64,000 nucleotides of DNA from Nigrospora sphaerica (GCA_018287875.1 JAGVVL010000015.1:310001-374000), one strand, 5' to 3'. Counted from the stretch's first letter, positions 33,087-44,491 are shown. A program made the numbers and translations. The notes: generated from the sequence alone by a model not told the origin.

Positions 33087-33794
33087 CTAAACGATTCCGA
33101 AGAGAGGGCTCGACGTTAAGGAGATCTGGGGTGTGTATCGCATATATAAGGCGCAGTTGCTGTAGGGCAATTGCGGATCCGTTTTTGTGCCACAGGATGT
33201 GTTTTTGGCGGTTTCCTCTTGGCCTCGGTCACATTCATCCTCGAGTACTTGGGAAGCTGTGGGCTGGTCTTGGTTATAGAATGAGTCATCCTTTGGGAAA
33301 TGGGGAGATGTATTGCTAATGGTCCGTTGAGGAGCTGCGCCGTCAGCTGTCCAGGTCTCGCCGTCTGCTCCTCCTCCCGTATTTTCAAAGGTGGACTGAT
33401 GTTCGTCTGGGACTTCTGTACAGATGGCAGAGTCAGAAGACAGATGATGCGGGTTTGAAACGGACTGTGTCATCCGTTTCCTGCGAGGTCGAGTCCTCGT
33501 CAGAAGTGTGAGTGAAATGTCTGTACCAACAATCGAGGAGTGTTTCGTTGTAGGGTATGTGCTGTGCCCACGTCTGGGCCATCTTGCCATGCTCGATGTA
33601 CCTGGAATATCTGTCTCGCTGACATTTTGCTCGCCCAATGTGTCAAGGATCACGTTCAGCAGTGTAATATTTTGTGTTCTCGCGGCGTCATATCTGAGCA
33701 TATCCTTGGATGTTGCGTGCGTTGGCTGGGGGCGTGAGGAGGGCATGACCCTGGATGGGAGGATGGAGAGAGGAAGGTGCGCTGCGACAGGCAT
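33087..33794 (-). CDS. possible Ser/Thr-rich protein or relic, unknown
   Basis: An open frame of 235 codons lies on the minus strand. Its first half has scattered Ser, Thr and Arg and its second half is acidic with Gln and Asp. The last 20 or so codons run through dispersed repeat copy B, so the present stop is not original. No domain is seen. It may be the 5' part of the helicase locus or simple chance. Confidence 0.25.
   Translation of the reverse strand: MPVAAHLPLSILPSRVMPSSRPQPTHATSKDMLRYDAARTQNITLLNVILDTLGEQNVSETDIPGTSSMARWPRRGHSTYPTTKHSSIVGTDISLTLLTRTRPRRKRMTQSVSNPHHLSSDSAICTEVPDEHQSTFENTGGGADGETWTADGAAPQRTISNTSPHFPKDDSFYNQDQPTASQVLEDECDRGQEETAKNTSCGTKTDPQLPYSNCALYMRYTPQISLTSSPLFGIV
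33141..33194. repeat. short dispersed repeat, copy B
   Basis: It matches copy A (29996-30048) with few differences and in the same orientation. Confidence 0.75.
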
Positions 33795-34589
33795 GTAATG
33801 CGTAGAAGTGGTGCGAAAAGTGGGAGTATAATATGCGGGCGCGCCGGGTATGGTGAAATCATTTGCTCGCTGGGAGAGCTGTTGATGTTATAAAGATGTT
33901 GTCTCCTGCGACGCCGGTGTGCCAGGGTGCTCCGGTGATATAGACGTCGGCTCCCGCAATGCCAGCGTACTCGCGTGATGTCTAGGATGATTTGAGGAGT
34001 GTGAGAGTTGGGAAGATGGAAGGTGTACGTTTGTAGATGATGGGGAAGTTATGGGTTTGTGCGGGAGCTGGGGTAGTAGGTAGTGGACGTGTGGATTGTT
34101 CGGTGCTTGCTTGCCGAGTGGGTTCGTGGGGGAGCTCGGTGCCTGGAAGGAGCCTTAGAAAGACTTTTACTACTATTTACTATTGTTCAACGACGGTGAT
34201 GTAAGTGATGTTTGGGCTTTGGACCAAAGGAGCTCCCTCGTTGGTCCTCGCAAAAGAGCGACATTGACAAGACAACCAATTCCAGCTGTAACCTGTCCGT
34301 CAGTTCTTCAGGTGGGGATATGCCATAGTAGACGTCGGGGGAAATAGTAATTATTGGAGGGTTGTTTCGTCCTGCGAAGGCTGATACGCTGTGTCCTGCG
34401 CTCGGTTGGTGTCGGGAGCCTCGCGTTTTCACGTTCGACCCTGCGTTTTGCGGTACCTACGTAGCAGTTATGGCACGTCTGCTTTGAAGGTGACCTCTGG
34501 TTCCCAAGTGACATGGTCCTCCGGGTTTGGTGCGGACCTTGGCATGGAACGGCTGCCTGCTTTGGTAGTTGCTCATAACGGAATTGCTG
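33795..34589. other. intergenic, decayed; no gene seen
   Basis: The stretch is G/T-rich on the plus strand, with a loose repeat (ctcctgcgacgccggtgtgcc, then ctcccgcaatgccagcgta) near 33902-33972. I see no coding structure. Confidence 0.4.
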
Positions 34590-34738
34590 ACAGATGTTAC
34601 GGCCTGGCAGATTGGTCCCTGCAGGAGTAGCCCTTATAGTGCAGAACTGGACAGAATGACTCCAACAAGTGGATCATTCCCGAAGCTTTTGCTTTGTGCC
34701 TCAGCGGGCAGTTGGTCCAGACGCGCTGTAACAACAGA
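34590..34738 (+). repeat. 139-bp LTR-like repeat, copy 2, with 5-bp duplication ACAGA
   Basis: The unit is 34595-34733 (TGTTAC...GTAACA), flanked by ACAGA on both sides (34590-34594, 34734-34738). The perfect pentamer fixes the unit ends and argues for integrase-type insertion, so a tiny LTR or TRIM/SMART-like element is likely. Confidence 0.82.
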
Positions 34739-35067
34739 GCACTCTTCTTATGCTTAATTTTGAAGATGCGGAAATTCTGACGAGGGAGATGGTGGGATGC
34801 AAGATACACTCGTTTGGTACCGCCGCAGTATATCTGCAGGCTTCGTACCACGGGCTCGAGGAAAGATGACTACGGCATCCATCTGTGGTGCGTTGCGGAT
34901 AGGTCCTTGGCATCCATTGATAGGCTGGTGTTTATGTGGGCGGATCACTTATGCAGCAGTGGCAGAGACTAGTTATTGCAAGTTTCGGTTCGTCTCCGAC
35001 GTGTTCTTTCCACCATTCAGAGCCAGAGACACCTGGTTGGGTTCGCACTGCGCGACTCGTAAGTGTC
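34739..35067. other. intergenic; no gene seen
   Basis: This is the downstream flank of the MOD5-like gene, which ends at 35068. Confidence 0.4.
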
Positions 35068-36598
35068 TCAAGGAAAGCCCGTTAGGTCGATCTCTTCCAA
35101 CACCTCATGCTCTTTTGCAGTCGGCGGCTGCGTAGTGACATTTTCGACGGGAATTAGGGCTGTCCTGCTCTTGTGCCTCAGGGCTCGCCGGTGGTGGCGG
35201 CCCGCAACATGTTTGGTCCATTCATTTTCGGTAGTCAGCGTCATATCACAGATGTCGCAGTGGCGGGCTTGGAACTTGGGCTTCGGCTTCAGGACTTCGT
35301 CGCTCAATGCCGCTAATACCTCCTTAGCTGTTTCGGACAGTTCACTTGGTTGCTGGCGTTCTTGTCCGTCTAGGAAGGCTTGGGTGATATGACATGCCGG
35401 AGCAAGAACATTCTCGGAGAAAAGGGTGGCGTCTGAGCTGTCGAGTAGGTAGAAATCGCCCATGACACCCCTTTCATGGAGCGCGTGGCCCGTCTTCAGG
35501 CGGATCCATCTCAGTTGCGACTTGGCATATTGACGGGTCGCAACTTTCATGTCTTCCAAGCCTTTCCGTCTTAGTTTTTCGAGCTCTTGAGCGGTGGCGC
35601 CGTCCAGGTTGGCGTCGAGATATGGCTCAAACTGCTTGAAGCCAATGGTTTGCCAAATGCCGCGTGTGCGGTCAACATCTTCACCCGCGGCCCTTCGATC
35701 ACGGAGGTATTGATGGAGCTCCTTGACCTCGTCCATGAGGCCCATCTTCTCCATCTTGTCTACCCGCTTGTCGAGGCGCTCGTTAAGTACAGCCGGCTTG
35801 GAGTAGACCCAGAACATCAGGGCCTCCCAGGGGCTGTCGACGGGCGGAGCAACGGTTTTGGTCGATTGCTGCTCGGCGTAGATGTCGGAGGCCTTTCTGC
35901 CGGTGGTAAGGAATATCTCTAGCGAGCGTTTGATCTTGCGTCTGTCGTCGGGATGCCATCGCGACCCCATGGCGGGGTCGACCTCTTGCAGCTTCTTGAG
36001 CATCACGTCGGTGGGTCCGTCCAGAATCGGGTGCTGCTTGTGTATTTCAGCCTGGGGAATGTGGGGCACGTCGAGTTCGGGAGCTCCAGCGTCAGGGGAG
36101 CCGACTAAGGTGTCATCGAAGAGCAGGGCACTGATGTAGTAATGCGTGCCGCCGACCACAATGGGCAGTTTCCCCCGGCTGCGAATCTCGCGTATGAGTT
36201 TGGTGGCCTCCCTGGCGAACACACTGACGGTCCAGGTCGGCTCCTCAATGGCGATGGTAGCTAGGAGATAATGAGGTATGCCCCGCTGCTCCTGGACGGT
36301 GATTTGATTGGTGATGACGGGAAGACCCTTGTACATCTGCATAGCATCGGCGTTGATGATTTCGCCATTGAATTTGACGGCCAAGTCGACGGCCACCTGT
36401 GGCAAAGGCTGGTCAGCACTTTGTTCGCACGTCATGGGAGCGAGGCGGCGCTGGGGACGGCGCGGCACGGCTTACATCAGATTTGCCGGTTCCCGTGGTG
36501 CCCATGATGGCCACGAGGGGCTGCAACGGACGCTGGGGCACGGACATGATGGCCGGGGATCGGAGGAAGGACCTTGCCAAGCTGTGGGCGAGTCGCAT
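35068..36598 (-). CDS. MOD5: tRNA dimethylallyltransferase (tRNA isopentenyltransferase)
   Basis: The model is complement(35068..36396, 36476..36598), 483 aa. The 79-bp intron (36397-36475) has GTAAGC, a GTGCTGAC branch point and a CCACAG acceptor. The P-loop GTTGTGKS (residues 33-40) sits just before the splice. Then come the INADAMQMYKGLPVITNQ block (DMAPP and tRNA site), GIPHYLLATI, and the GGTHYYISALLF catalytic block. The C-terminus has a C2H2 finger (Cys421, Cys424, His437, His442), as in eukaryotic Mod5/TRIT1. The enzyme adds an isopentenyl group to A37 of tRNAs reading UNN codons, in cytosol and mitochondria. A start at 36598 gives an Arg-rich, Asp-free N-terminus suited to mitochondrial import. 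A second ATG (36547, MSVPQ) could give a cytosolic form. Confidence 0.95.
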
Positions 36599-37481
36599 GA
36601 GGGTGCTCGCTGCAGCTTCGGATCCAAGCGGTAGGGCTGTGCACCGGCAATGTGGCAGGTGGCAGGGCACGTGTAGCTTCAGACGATGGCTTTTTGCGGG
36701 TTGAACGACAGAAATCCGACAGCGAAACGGGAGCCAATCGGAGTGGGGAGGATTGAATGGGGGAGGCGCATGGAGCTAGGGGCCCACATTTCGACTCCCA
36801 TCCAGATCCATTGGATAACCAGGGCTAGTCAATCCGGCTGATGATGAGTCGACGGTACGGAACGACGTGGCCGTTTTGGGTGGCCGTCTGGGAGAGGATG
36901 AATGGCCACGGCCTAATGTGGATGGCGATATTTCACCGTAGAAGCCGGCATAGGGTCGCACCGCGTCGAGGGTCCAAGGGTACCGACACAGGTGCGAAGT
37001 AAACAAAAAAAACAGCTGCTCAAAAGACTCCATGCCACCGAGATACGGGGATCCCTCCAATGGGAGCCTGTCCTTGGCGCTGATGGGGCTCCTACTGGGC
37101 GCGGCTCATCCATCCACAGGGCGAAAAAAGGTGCTTCGCCCAAGCTCCCAAAGCGGCTGCGGCTGCTCTACCCCAAATTTCGGGGTTCAGGCCAGTTCCC
37201 AATTACGATAGCAGGGGGTCACGTGTCGGTGCTCCACCTCAGCTTTCTGGACACATAGGTCAATTGGCCAATTTTTGAAGCCAGATAGATCAACCACCAT
37301 CACGACAGCTGGAGCGCCCAATCCACCCTCTTCTCCTCCTCCCCATTGCTGGCTTCTTCTTCTTCTTCTTCCCTCCTTATCACTGCCGACCCGACATCGC
37401 GACACCCAAAGGCTCTTTGGGACAATTGTCGCCTTCAATCTTCTTTTTTTCCTTTCTAATTGTCTCTGAATCGCCGCCACC
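36599..37481. promoter_or_regulatory. divergent promoter region, MOD5 and SEC61
   Basis: The two housekeeping genes diverge from this 883-bp region. From 37319 to 37460 the sequence is a strong pyrimidine tract (cctcttctcctcctcccc, then cttcttcttcttcttccc), typical of highly expressed fungal genes. The SEC61 start has a near-ideal context, gccgccaccATGAG. Confidence 0.65.
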
Positions 37482-39264
37482 ATGAGCAGCTGTAAGTTGG
37501 CCTCCCTCTCGCTCCCCCATACACGCACTGCCTGCAAATGCGCGACTTGCCGCCTGCGATGCCTCGCCTGTGTTCGCCAAAACAACCGTTTTCGACGCGC
37601 CTCCCCATGCCTCGAGCTCGAGGGTGCCTGTGCTCCTGTCAATGCAGACGCACCCGCAAGCAGCCGATGCGAGTGGACGCGACGCGGATGTACCCGAATC
37701 GCCGACGCGCCCACCTTGGCCTGGCGCCACGCACACAAACCGAACCCTCTCGTCGCGCCGAGCTGACCCTCCTCTCCCCCTGCAGTGCGGTTCCTCGATC
37801 TCGTCAAGCCCTTCGTGGCTTTCCTGCCCGAGGTTCAGCAGCCTGAGACCAAGGTGCCCTTCAACCAAAAGTTGATGTGGACAGGTCTCACGCTGCTGAT
37901 CTTCTTGGTCATGAGCCAAATGCCGCTGTACGGCATTGTGTCCTCGGACACCTCCGACCCCCTCTACTGGCTGCGTATGATGATGGCCAGTAACCGAGGA
38001 ACGCTTATGGAGCTCGGTATCACCCCCATCATCTCCTCGGGCATGGTCTTCCAGCTCCTCGCCGGTACCCACATGATCGACGTCAACCTCGACCTCAAGT
38101 CCGACCGCGAGCTCTACCAGACCGCCCAGAAGCTGTTTGCCTTCATTCTCTCGGCCGGTACCGCCACCGTCTACGTCTTCACCGGCCTTTACGGTCCCCC
38201 CTCGGACCTCGGTGCCGGCATTGTCTTCCTCCTGATCCTCCAGCTCGTCGTCGCCGGCATGATCGTCATTCTCCTCGACGAGCTCCTCCAGAAGGGCTAC
38301 GGCCTGGGCAGCGGTATCTCGCTGTTCATCGCCACCAACATCTGCGAGTCCATCATGTGGAAGGCTTTCTCGCCCACCTCGATCAACACGGGCCGTGGCC
38401 TGGAGTTCGAGGGCGCCGTGGTTGCCCTGTTCCACCTCCTGCTCACTTGGCCCAACAAGCAGCGTGCTCTGCAGGAGGCCTTCTACCGCCAGAACCTGCC
38501 CAATATCATGAACCTGATGGCCACCATTGCCGTCTTCGCCGCCGTCATCTACCTGCAGGGCTTCCGCGTCGAGATTCCCGTCAAGTCGTCGCGCCAGCGT
38601 GGTGCCCGCGGCTCGTACCCCGTCCGCCTGTTCTACACGTCCAACATGCCCATCATGCTGCAGTCGGCCCTGTCGTCCAACATCTTCCTGATCAGCCAGA
38701 TGCTGTACTCGCGCTTCTCCGAGAACCTCCTCGTCCGTCTCTTCGGTGTCTGGGAGGCCAAGGACGGCTCCGCGCAGCTCTCGGCCGTCTCGGGTCTGGT
38801 CTACTACATGTCCCCTCCCCTGAACTTCAAGGACGCCCTGCTCGACCCCATCCACACCGTCGTCTACATTGCCTACATGCTCACGGCCTGTGCCATCTTC
38901 TCCAAGACGTGGATTGAGGTGTCGGGCTCGAGCCCCCGCGACGTTGCCAAGCAGCTCAAGGACCAGGGTCTCGTCATGGCTGGCCACCGCGACCAGAGCA
39001 TGTACAAGGAGCTGAAGCGCATCATCCCCACTGCCGCCGCTTTCGGCGGTGCCTGCATTGGTGCCCTCTCGGTCGCCAGTGACCTGATGGGTGCTCTCGG
39101 CTCCGGCACGGGTACCCTCCTTGCTGTGACGTGAGTTGATTTCCGTCCTCGCATTTCCTACGGCTTTGTTTACTGACATGACACGCAGCATCATCTACGG
39201 CTACTTCGAGATTGCCGCCAAGGAGGGCGATCTGCAGGGTATGAAGGGCATGATCATGGGTTAA
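37482..39264 (+). CDS. SEC61: Sec61 translocon alpha subunit
   Basis: The model is join(37482..37491, 37786..39130, 39189..39264), 476 aa. Exon 1 is only 10 bases. The first intron is 294 bp (GTAAGT, TGCAG) and the second 58 bp (GTGAGT, a TTACTGAC branch point, CGCAG). The protein begins [13 protein letters not shown] and keeps the plug-helix region, the [13 protein letters not shown] and [21 protein letters not shown] blocks, and ten hydrophobic segments. Length and layout match fungal Sec61 (yeast 480 aa). It forms the ER channel for co- and post-translational protein import with Sbh1 and Sss1 type partners. The short first exon and long first intron suggest expression control in the leader. 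It is essential in yeast. Confidence 0.97.
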
Positions 39265-39688
39265 CCGTGCGTGTTCTGCCCATGTATGACTACCCTTTCT
39301 CCTCCACACACCCTCTCCCCCTAGCTGGCCTGTTGTCACTTGACTACCGACGACCATCGCATGTATTATTTGGGTGGGAAATTTACAAAAGTACTCCGAG
39401 ACAATGCGCCGGGAAGGTAGATCCTAGCAATGCGTCAGCGATGGCCGCGCCGAGCTCCCGGCTCGAGCCACGGTCCAAGAGTTGGGGCGGGTCCGCCTCG
39501 GAGGAGAACAGCGTGTAACTATCCACTTTTACGTATTGTACGACGGAAAAAAGAGCTGTACAATACGTTTTGCATAATGACATGGCACATTGGCCACCTA
39601 CTGTTTTTTTACTACCCCACGAACCTCGCGATGTGACAAGGTGCCCTTGGCATACCAGCGAGAGCCAACTGGTTTCCTCTTGTCGTTC
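39265..39688. other. SEC61 3' flank; no gene seen
   Basis: This holds the 3' UTR of SEC61. A short pyrimidine run follows the stop codon. Confidence 0.45.
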
Positions 39689-39934
39689 TCACCCGCATAG
39701 CTCCTCCAACAAGCCGTCGTGCCACTCCAGCAACTTTTTCATATTCTTGATCGCACGGTCCGCCCCCCTCCTCGGCAGTGGCGGTGGCGGCGTCCGGACC
39801 AGCAGGCACCGTGGGCGCGGGCGCGGGGACGTAGTGCCGCATGTCGATACCCCACGGTGCTGGCGGCGCCGGACCGAAGGGTGGTGCGGGTCCTTGGAGG
39901 CAGGGGTTGAAGAGGGGAAGCCGGGGGGTCTCAA
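39689..39934 (-). CDS. possible small protein or 3' exon, unknown
   Basis: The frame is 81 codons. Its last 22 residues (RAIKNMKKLLEWHDGLLEELCG split into RAIKNMKKLLE and WHDGLLEELCG) look like an amphipathic helix and like real coding sequence. The rest is Pro/Arg-rich. It may be the last exon of a longer gene whose upstream exons I could not place. Confidence 0.25.
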   Translation of the reverse strand: MRPPGFPSSTPASKDPHHPSVRRRQHRGVSTCGTTSPRPRPRCLLVRTPPPPLPRRGADRAIKNMKKLLEWHDGLLEELCG

Positions 39935-41388
39935 TTTAGGTTTTGGCTGGGGAGACGAGTGGCGTTGGGTTGTTGTCTTGAAGGTATCTTGTGGTTACTT
40001 AGTTGGTAACGCTTCATTTTACGACAGATGGAGGCCGGCACAAACGTCTATAAAAGTAATTTGTCGGCCCGTTCAGGTGTTGATGGCTGAATACTGCTTC
40101 TGGTGTGTGCCATGCTCCTGGTCTGCGTCTTTGTTTGGCTGGCGGATGCGCGCCACCTTCTCCTTGAGTGTCTGCGGGCGGCTTGGTCACAGGACGCAGC
40201 CTGCGGTCCAAGAACACGGGTAAGTAACCCTACGCTTTGGCGTAGGCTTCGTGCTCCGTCGTCTCGCGGCTCGTTGGAGCATGGATGTTCTCATTGTTCT
40301 TCGGCTGGTGGGCTGCGGTGCCTTGAGCGAGCCGGAAGGTATTGATGGCAGTTTTCATGCCTGGTAGAACGAGCCGTGTGTTTGCAACTTCTGCTCGTAA
40401 CGGCCCAGGGTTCTCGTTGTTCTACACACTCCGGCGTGGTTCAGTAAGCGTCTGCTAGCTTAAGGACAGGCCCACGCCTTTGTCAGTGTCCCGCCAATCG
40501 CAAGAAAACGCACTCCCTGATGCTACCCTCACCTAGCGCGCCAGTTGCGCTCCTGGGCATATCTACCCGTTTGCCCACGCCCCGAGACGGGCGGCCCTTG
40601 GGGAGAAGTTGGCTCCTGCTCCGTCCCCTGCCGACGCTTCCGCCAGTGTTTGGTCGGCGGCATGCGCCGGTTGGTCTTTTTGTCGTGCGCTGAGATGCCG
40701 GCTCCATCAACGACATTGGCTTCACGCCTACTCAGTGCGGCAGCTGCTGCCGGATATGCCCATGTTTTGCATCGTGGACAGCATCAACAACTACGAGAGA
40801 GCGAGCTGTTCCAGGGCGGCACGGACTCGGTGGTTATCGAGTGCTGCTCACGAGTCCGTATCCGACGGTGGAGGTCCGGAAGGCTTCTTATCAAGAGCGC
40901 GGGGCGTTGTTGCACATGGCGCGGTTTCCCACGCCAGATGAAGGCGCTGGATTTGCCAGGTTCCACAACTTTCTCCCGCTGTGATCCTCGTATCCTCGGA
41001 GGTTTAGGGGTAGCGGCAGGTATAGATATTCCCGGGTCTTGACTGTCACCTGGTGCTGTGCTCAAGGATATGCGTGCTGCACTTTAGGCACGGCGTACGG
41101 CTACCGGCGCATTGATAGATGTGCAGTATATCGGAGGTGCAAACGAAACTCATTTGCAAAGAGGGTATCATCCGATTCATTTATATCAGTCTTTCAACTC
41201 GAATGACTAGTCCCGGGACGAGTGCAGATTGAAGCAGATACCAATAACCTTCCCTGTCTCGATCGTCAACATCGAGAAGGCTTGTGTAAATCCATCTTCA
41301 CCAAGTATCTATCAATCCAAAGCATAATGAAGAGCGACAGCACCGTGCCATTAGTACCGAAGCAGCGCGGGTACCCATTGGGTGGTAC
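39935..41388. other. intergenic; no gene seen
   Basis: Plus-strand frames at 40103-40345 and 40545-41042 lack domain or splice support. The last 250 bases before 41389 are AT-richer and should hold the 3' UTR of the secreted protein gene. Confidence 0.4.
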
Positions 41389-42565
41389 TCATTGAGGACC
41401 ACCGGGCCGACCGGCATCGGTATCCAACCAGCCCTGTCCAATGCCGCGGCAGTATTGGATTCCGCGCACACAATAAAAGCCGTCGGGTTGGTAGATGTTG
41501 GGAGACCAGATGATGAAAGGGTCGCTCGTTATCTTGACGTTGTTGCCGCACGGAGGAAGCAGGACGTTCTGGACCGTATAGGCAGTCTGTTCGATCATCT
41601 TCCAGACGCAAACGCGCTCGTTCCTAGTGGCCTTGCATGTGTAAGAGTTGCCCGTCGTGACCTCTTGCGTCACGCTGAAACCGGCCGAGATCCACGAGGT
41701 AAGGCGCGCGCCTTGGCTAATGCGGAACTCGATTTTGCGCGACTGGTAACCGAAAGCCGTCACTTCGCAATCTCCATCGCCGCAATCCAGATTCCCCTTC
41801 GATGGGAGACGAGATATTAGTAAAAAAGGCCAAAGCAAGTCGAGGTGGCATGTCCGAACGTACGCTGAGTTGGGCATGGAAGGGGTTCTGATGGGGATTG
41901 CCGTTCCCGACTGGATTTGTGCTAGGAGTCCATATAGCACAGCCGAATTGCCGCTTCGGCAGTGTCATGGCGTCGATATCGGCCTGTGTCATATTGAAGG
42001 CCTGGTCGGCCTTGGAGAAGGCGGGAGGGGCGCTGGCGCCTCGGTCCAAACCAGCGAGGGCGGCATTCAGAGCCAACGGCCGGGCCAAGCAAGGAGCCAG
42101 GTCTCGTTTTGCGAGGACGCGGAGCTTGAGGGAGTGCGGAACCGTGATGCTGCAGGTGAGAAGGACTTCGGAGTAGCTGGAAAAACCACCACAAGATATA
42201 CCGCCAGATATCTCGGGGTTGTCGTGCACTACATATTCCTGCGAGCCGACAGTGACTGTGCCAAGACCATCATCATCCACGTCGAACGAAATGGGGTGGT
42301 CTGCAAAGATTCCAGACTCCAACTTGGTGGAGCACGCCTGGCCGTAGACCTCAGAACGGTCTGCGTTGGAAGCAACGACGGACACCTCAGAGAGAGCCTT
42401 GTTGACCTGAAAACGTATTAATTTAGGGGGTATTCCACAAAGGTGCGATGGCCTAAGACGAACCTGAAGGACGACCCTCATGGCTTTATCTTCTTCCTGT
42501 CGTTCCTGAATGGGACCTGCAAGAGCGATGGCCGCCAGGCCCAGTGTAGATACAGAAAGCTTCAT
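41389..42565 (-). CDS. secreted protein with Cys-rich C-terminal domain, unknown function
   Basis: The model is complement(41389..41796, 41864..42406, 42464..42565), 350 aa. The signal peptide is MKLSVSTLGLAAIALAG. The first intron (57 bp, TTTTCAG acceptor) has no stop and is a multiple of three, so a retained form would add 19 residues. The second intron (67 bp) has GTACGT and an ACTAAT branch point. Residues about 35-150 look like a beta-sandwich. A KR site near 198 may allow processing. The C-terminal domain (about 216-350) has eight to ten Cys, with SYTCKATRNERVCVWK, a PFIIWSPNIYQ block and CVRGIQYCRG. I do not recognise it. Relics of a paralogue lie at 45.14-45.23 and 46.17-46.42 kb. Confidence 0.7.
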
Positions 42566-44110
42566 GATACTGCCGCAGGCTGTAGAGAGTAGGTGATTGA
42601 GTAGGGATCAGATCAACGAGGTGTCGCGCAGCAAAAGTGAATCCACAATTGCTGGCTGGCAATTGCGACCTATGTAGCGCGACACGAGGTTTAGGAAGGG
42701 ACGATGGTGAGAAGCTGGCGATGAACCTCATAATCTCCTTTGCGGCGTGTCAGCTCTTTATACTCGGGAGTTGCCCCCCACGTCACTGCCATTACTGCCA
42801 GTACTGCCGTTACTGCCATTGCTGCCATTGCTGCCATTGCTGCCATTGCTGCCATCACTTCCATCACTGCCGTCACCGCCTTGAGGCGGCGTTGTGCTCT
42901 TCGCATTCGAGGGTGCATTTCGTATTCAGTCCCGACAGACTGGAACGCTCCTTAAGTCATGCTCCTTTCTGTGGTTCGAATTAATCGAGCTGCAGGCTTA
43001 CCATGCATGCCCGCCGGGACGCAGACCACAAAGTCCAGATTCAGGTACTCCAGTCTCCATGTAATGGACACATCGCGTTCTGTGTACAGGACCAGTGAAA
43101 ATCTAGTTTGTCATGCTTACCCTGGCTTATGTGCGTGCTTTGTTATCCCATTCGTACACAAGTATGACAAATGATGATGGCATTATGATATTTCTTTCAT
43201 GCTTTTCGCTCTGCCGAGGAACAGCTCGAGGTAACTTGGCCTGCCTTGTGCCATTAAAAAGATCGTTCATTGTCCAATTGAAACTGGCTGTTGCTCATGA
43301 CGGCCAATCTGGGCTCTGGGAATTTCTGCTATAGCGTATGACCAGAACAGGGTAACCACATATTGGATAGGTGGATAGTTTGGGAGGTCACACCCGTCTT
43401 TGTTCTCCGGTTGCACCCACTCTGATTCTTCGGCCAGCCAATCTGGTATCTGCCGCAGTTGCGGCGGTAAGGACTTTGCTCCGTCGCGCCAAACTGCCCA
43501 ATCAGTGGCAATGCCAAGTCTTTCGACCCGTGCTGTTGGTATATTAGATGTCCACCGCCAACGCCGCGGGACGAGCCAGCGCAGACGTTGAGGGGCAAAA
43601 GACAATTGTACGACCGGTCTCGCCCTCTCCGCCCAACCGCTCCGCACGGCTATGTGGGTGACGCCAAGACGCCGACGCCCTATACGGTGTCATGTCCGGG
43701 TAACCCCCACAAGCGGGCGCTGGAATGCGGGCCCCCACACAGCATTGGCCCATTAGCCCCCTTTAGGACCCCAGGGCCTCAACTCCACAGATAGTGCCCA
43801 AACCGAGGGTCAACCGGGACAATGCCGTACCGAGAAGTCTGCACCCACTCATCGTACCATAGTCCTCGAAGGACACGGGTGCCAATGGTGGTTGGGGATC
43901 CGCGTTTGGGTGTGAATAGGCCCGTTAGGGCATTTTCCAAAGCTCATATAAACCCAGAATGAGGCACAGCGAAGGGGTTCCCGGCGGCTTGTGAATCGTC
44001 CATCCTGCCCAAGGCAACTCCTTCTGCCTCGCCGTCCGCGGTCCCATCACCGAAACCACCACCCGCCGCCCTCTGCCCGTCTCAAACGTCGCCCGGCCTC
44101 CCTGTCCATC
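42566..44110. other. intergenic; promoter of the secreted protein plus simple repeats
   Basis: The 42566-42720 part lies just upstream of the secreted protein start. A ttgctgcca microsatellite follows. Frames at 42959-43334 and 43267-43753 show no coding features. Confidence 0.4.
42786..42876 (+). repeat. 9-bp microsatellite-like repeat (ttgctgcca)
   Basis: About nine units of ttgctgcca or close variants. It would read as an Ala/Met or Cys/His repeat, but nothing suggests it is translated. Confidence 0.8.
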
Positions 44111-44491
44111 ATGTGGTACCTCGCCCCCGAATGCAAGATGGCCATGCCCGGCAACAGGGACTTTCTGCCCATTCCCCTTGATGTCCACTGGTTCGCACGC
44201 CCCGGAAGCAGGGTATCGTCCGAGGCGGCCAAGTGCTGCACCGTCTATCCGCCCCAGATTGCCGGAGGCTGCTACGAGTGGTGCCAGATAGACGACTGGC
44301 AGCAATACGCCAATATTAAAGCCTGCTTGAGCCACATGAACGACTCCAACCCGGGGCCCTTCGGTACCGACTTGAAACCCCCCTACTTACCCGACCTCGG
44401 TGGCTCGGGCCCGGCGCACAGCAGCATCGCGGGGGTAATGGGGCTCGGCGTTTGGGCGCTATTGGTGTCTGGCTTTGTCGGCACTTTTTGA
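44111..44491 (+). CDS. C-terminal part of a small Cys-rich GPI-anchored-type protein
   Basis: From the ATG at 44111 the frame encodes 126 aa. The core has CCTVYPPQIAGGCYEWCQIDD with paired Cys and Trp, then NIKACLSHMN, a Ser/Gly/Pro linker and a hydrophobic end (SSIAGVMGLGVWALLVSGF) of the GPI-addition type. Small fungal surface or effector proteins often have this form. A signal peptide is missing in this frame, so a 5' exon is absent or not recognised. Sequence from about 44010 in another frame also holds cysteines (CPSCGTSPP, WPCPATGTFCP). Function unknown. Confidence 0.48.
   Translation: MWYLAPECKMAMPGNRDFLPIPLDVHWFARPGSRVSSEAAKCCTVYPPQIAGGCYEWCQIDDWQQYANIKACLSHMNDSNPGPFGTDLKPPYLPDLGGSGPAHSSIAGVMGLGVWALLVSGFVGTF

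Noticed and set aside
28740..33794. A Starship or Helitron cargo region around the helicase
   Set aside because: I found no tyrosine-recombinase captain, no HUH Rep motif and no Helitron ends. The helicase motifs are SF1 Upf1-like rather than PIF1.
37380..39194. Minus-strand frame of 604 codons over SEC61
   Set aside because: SEC61 on the plus strand is unambiguous. The opposite frame is a by-product of its codon use.
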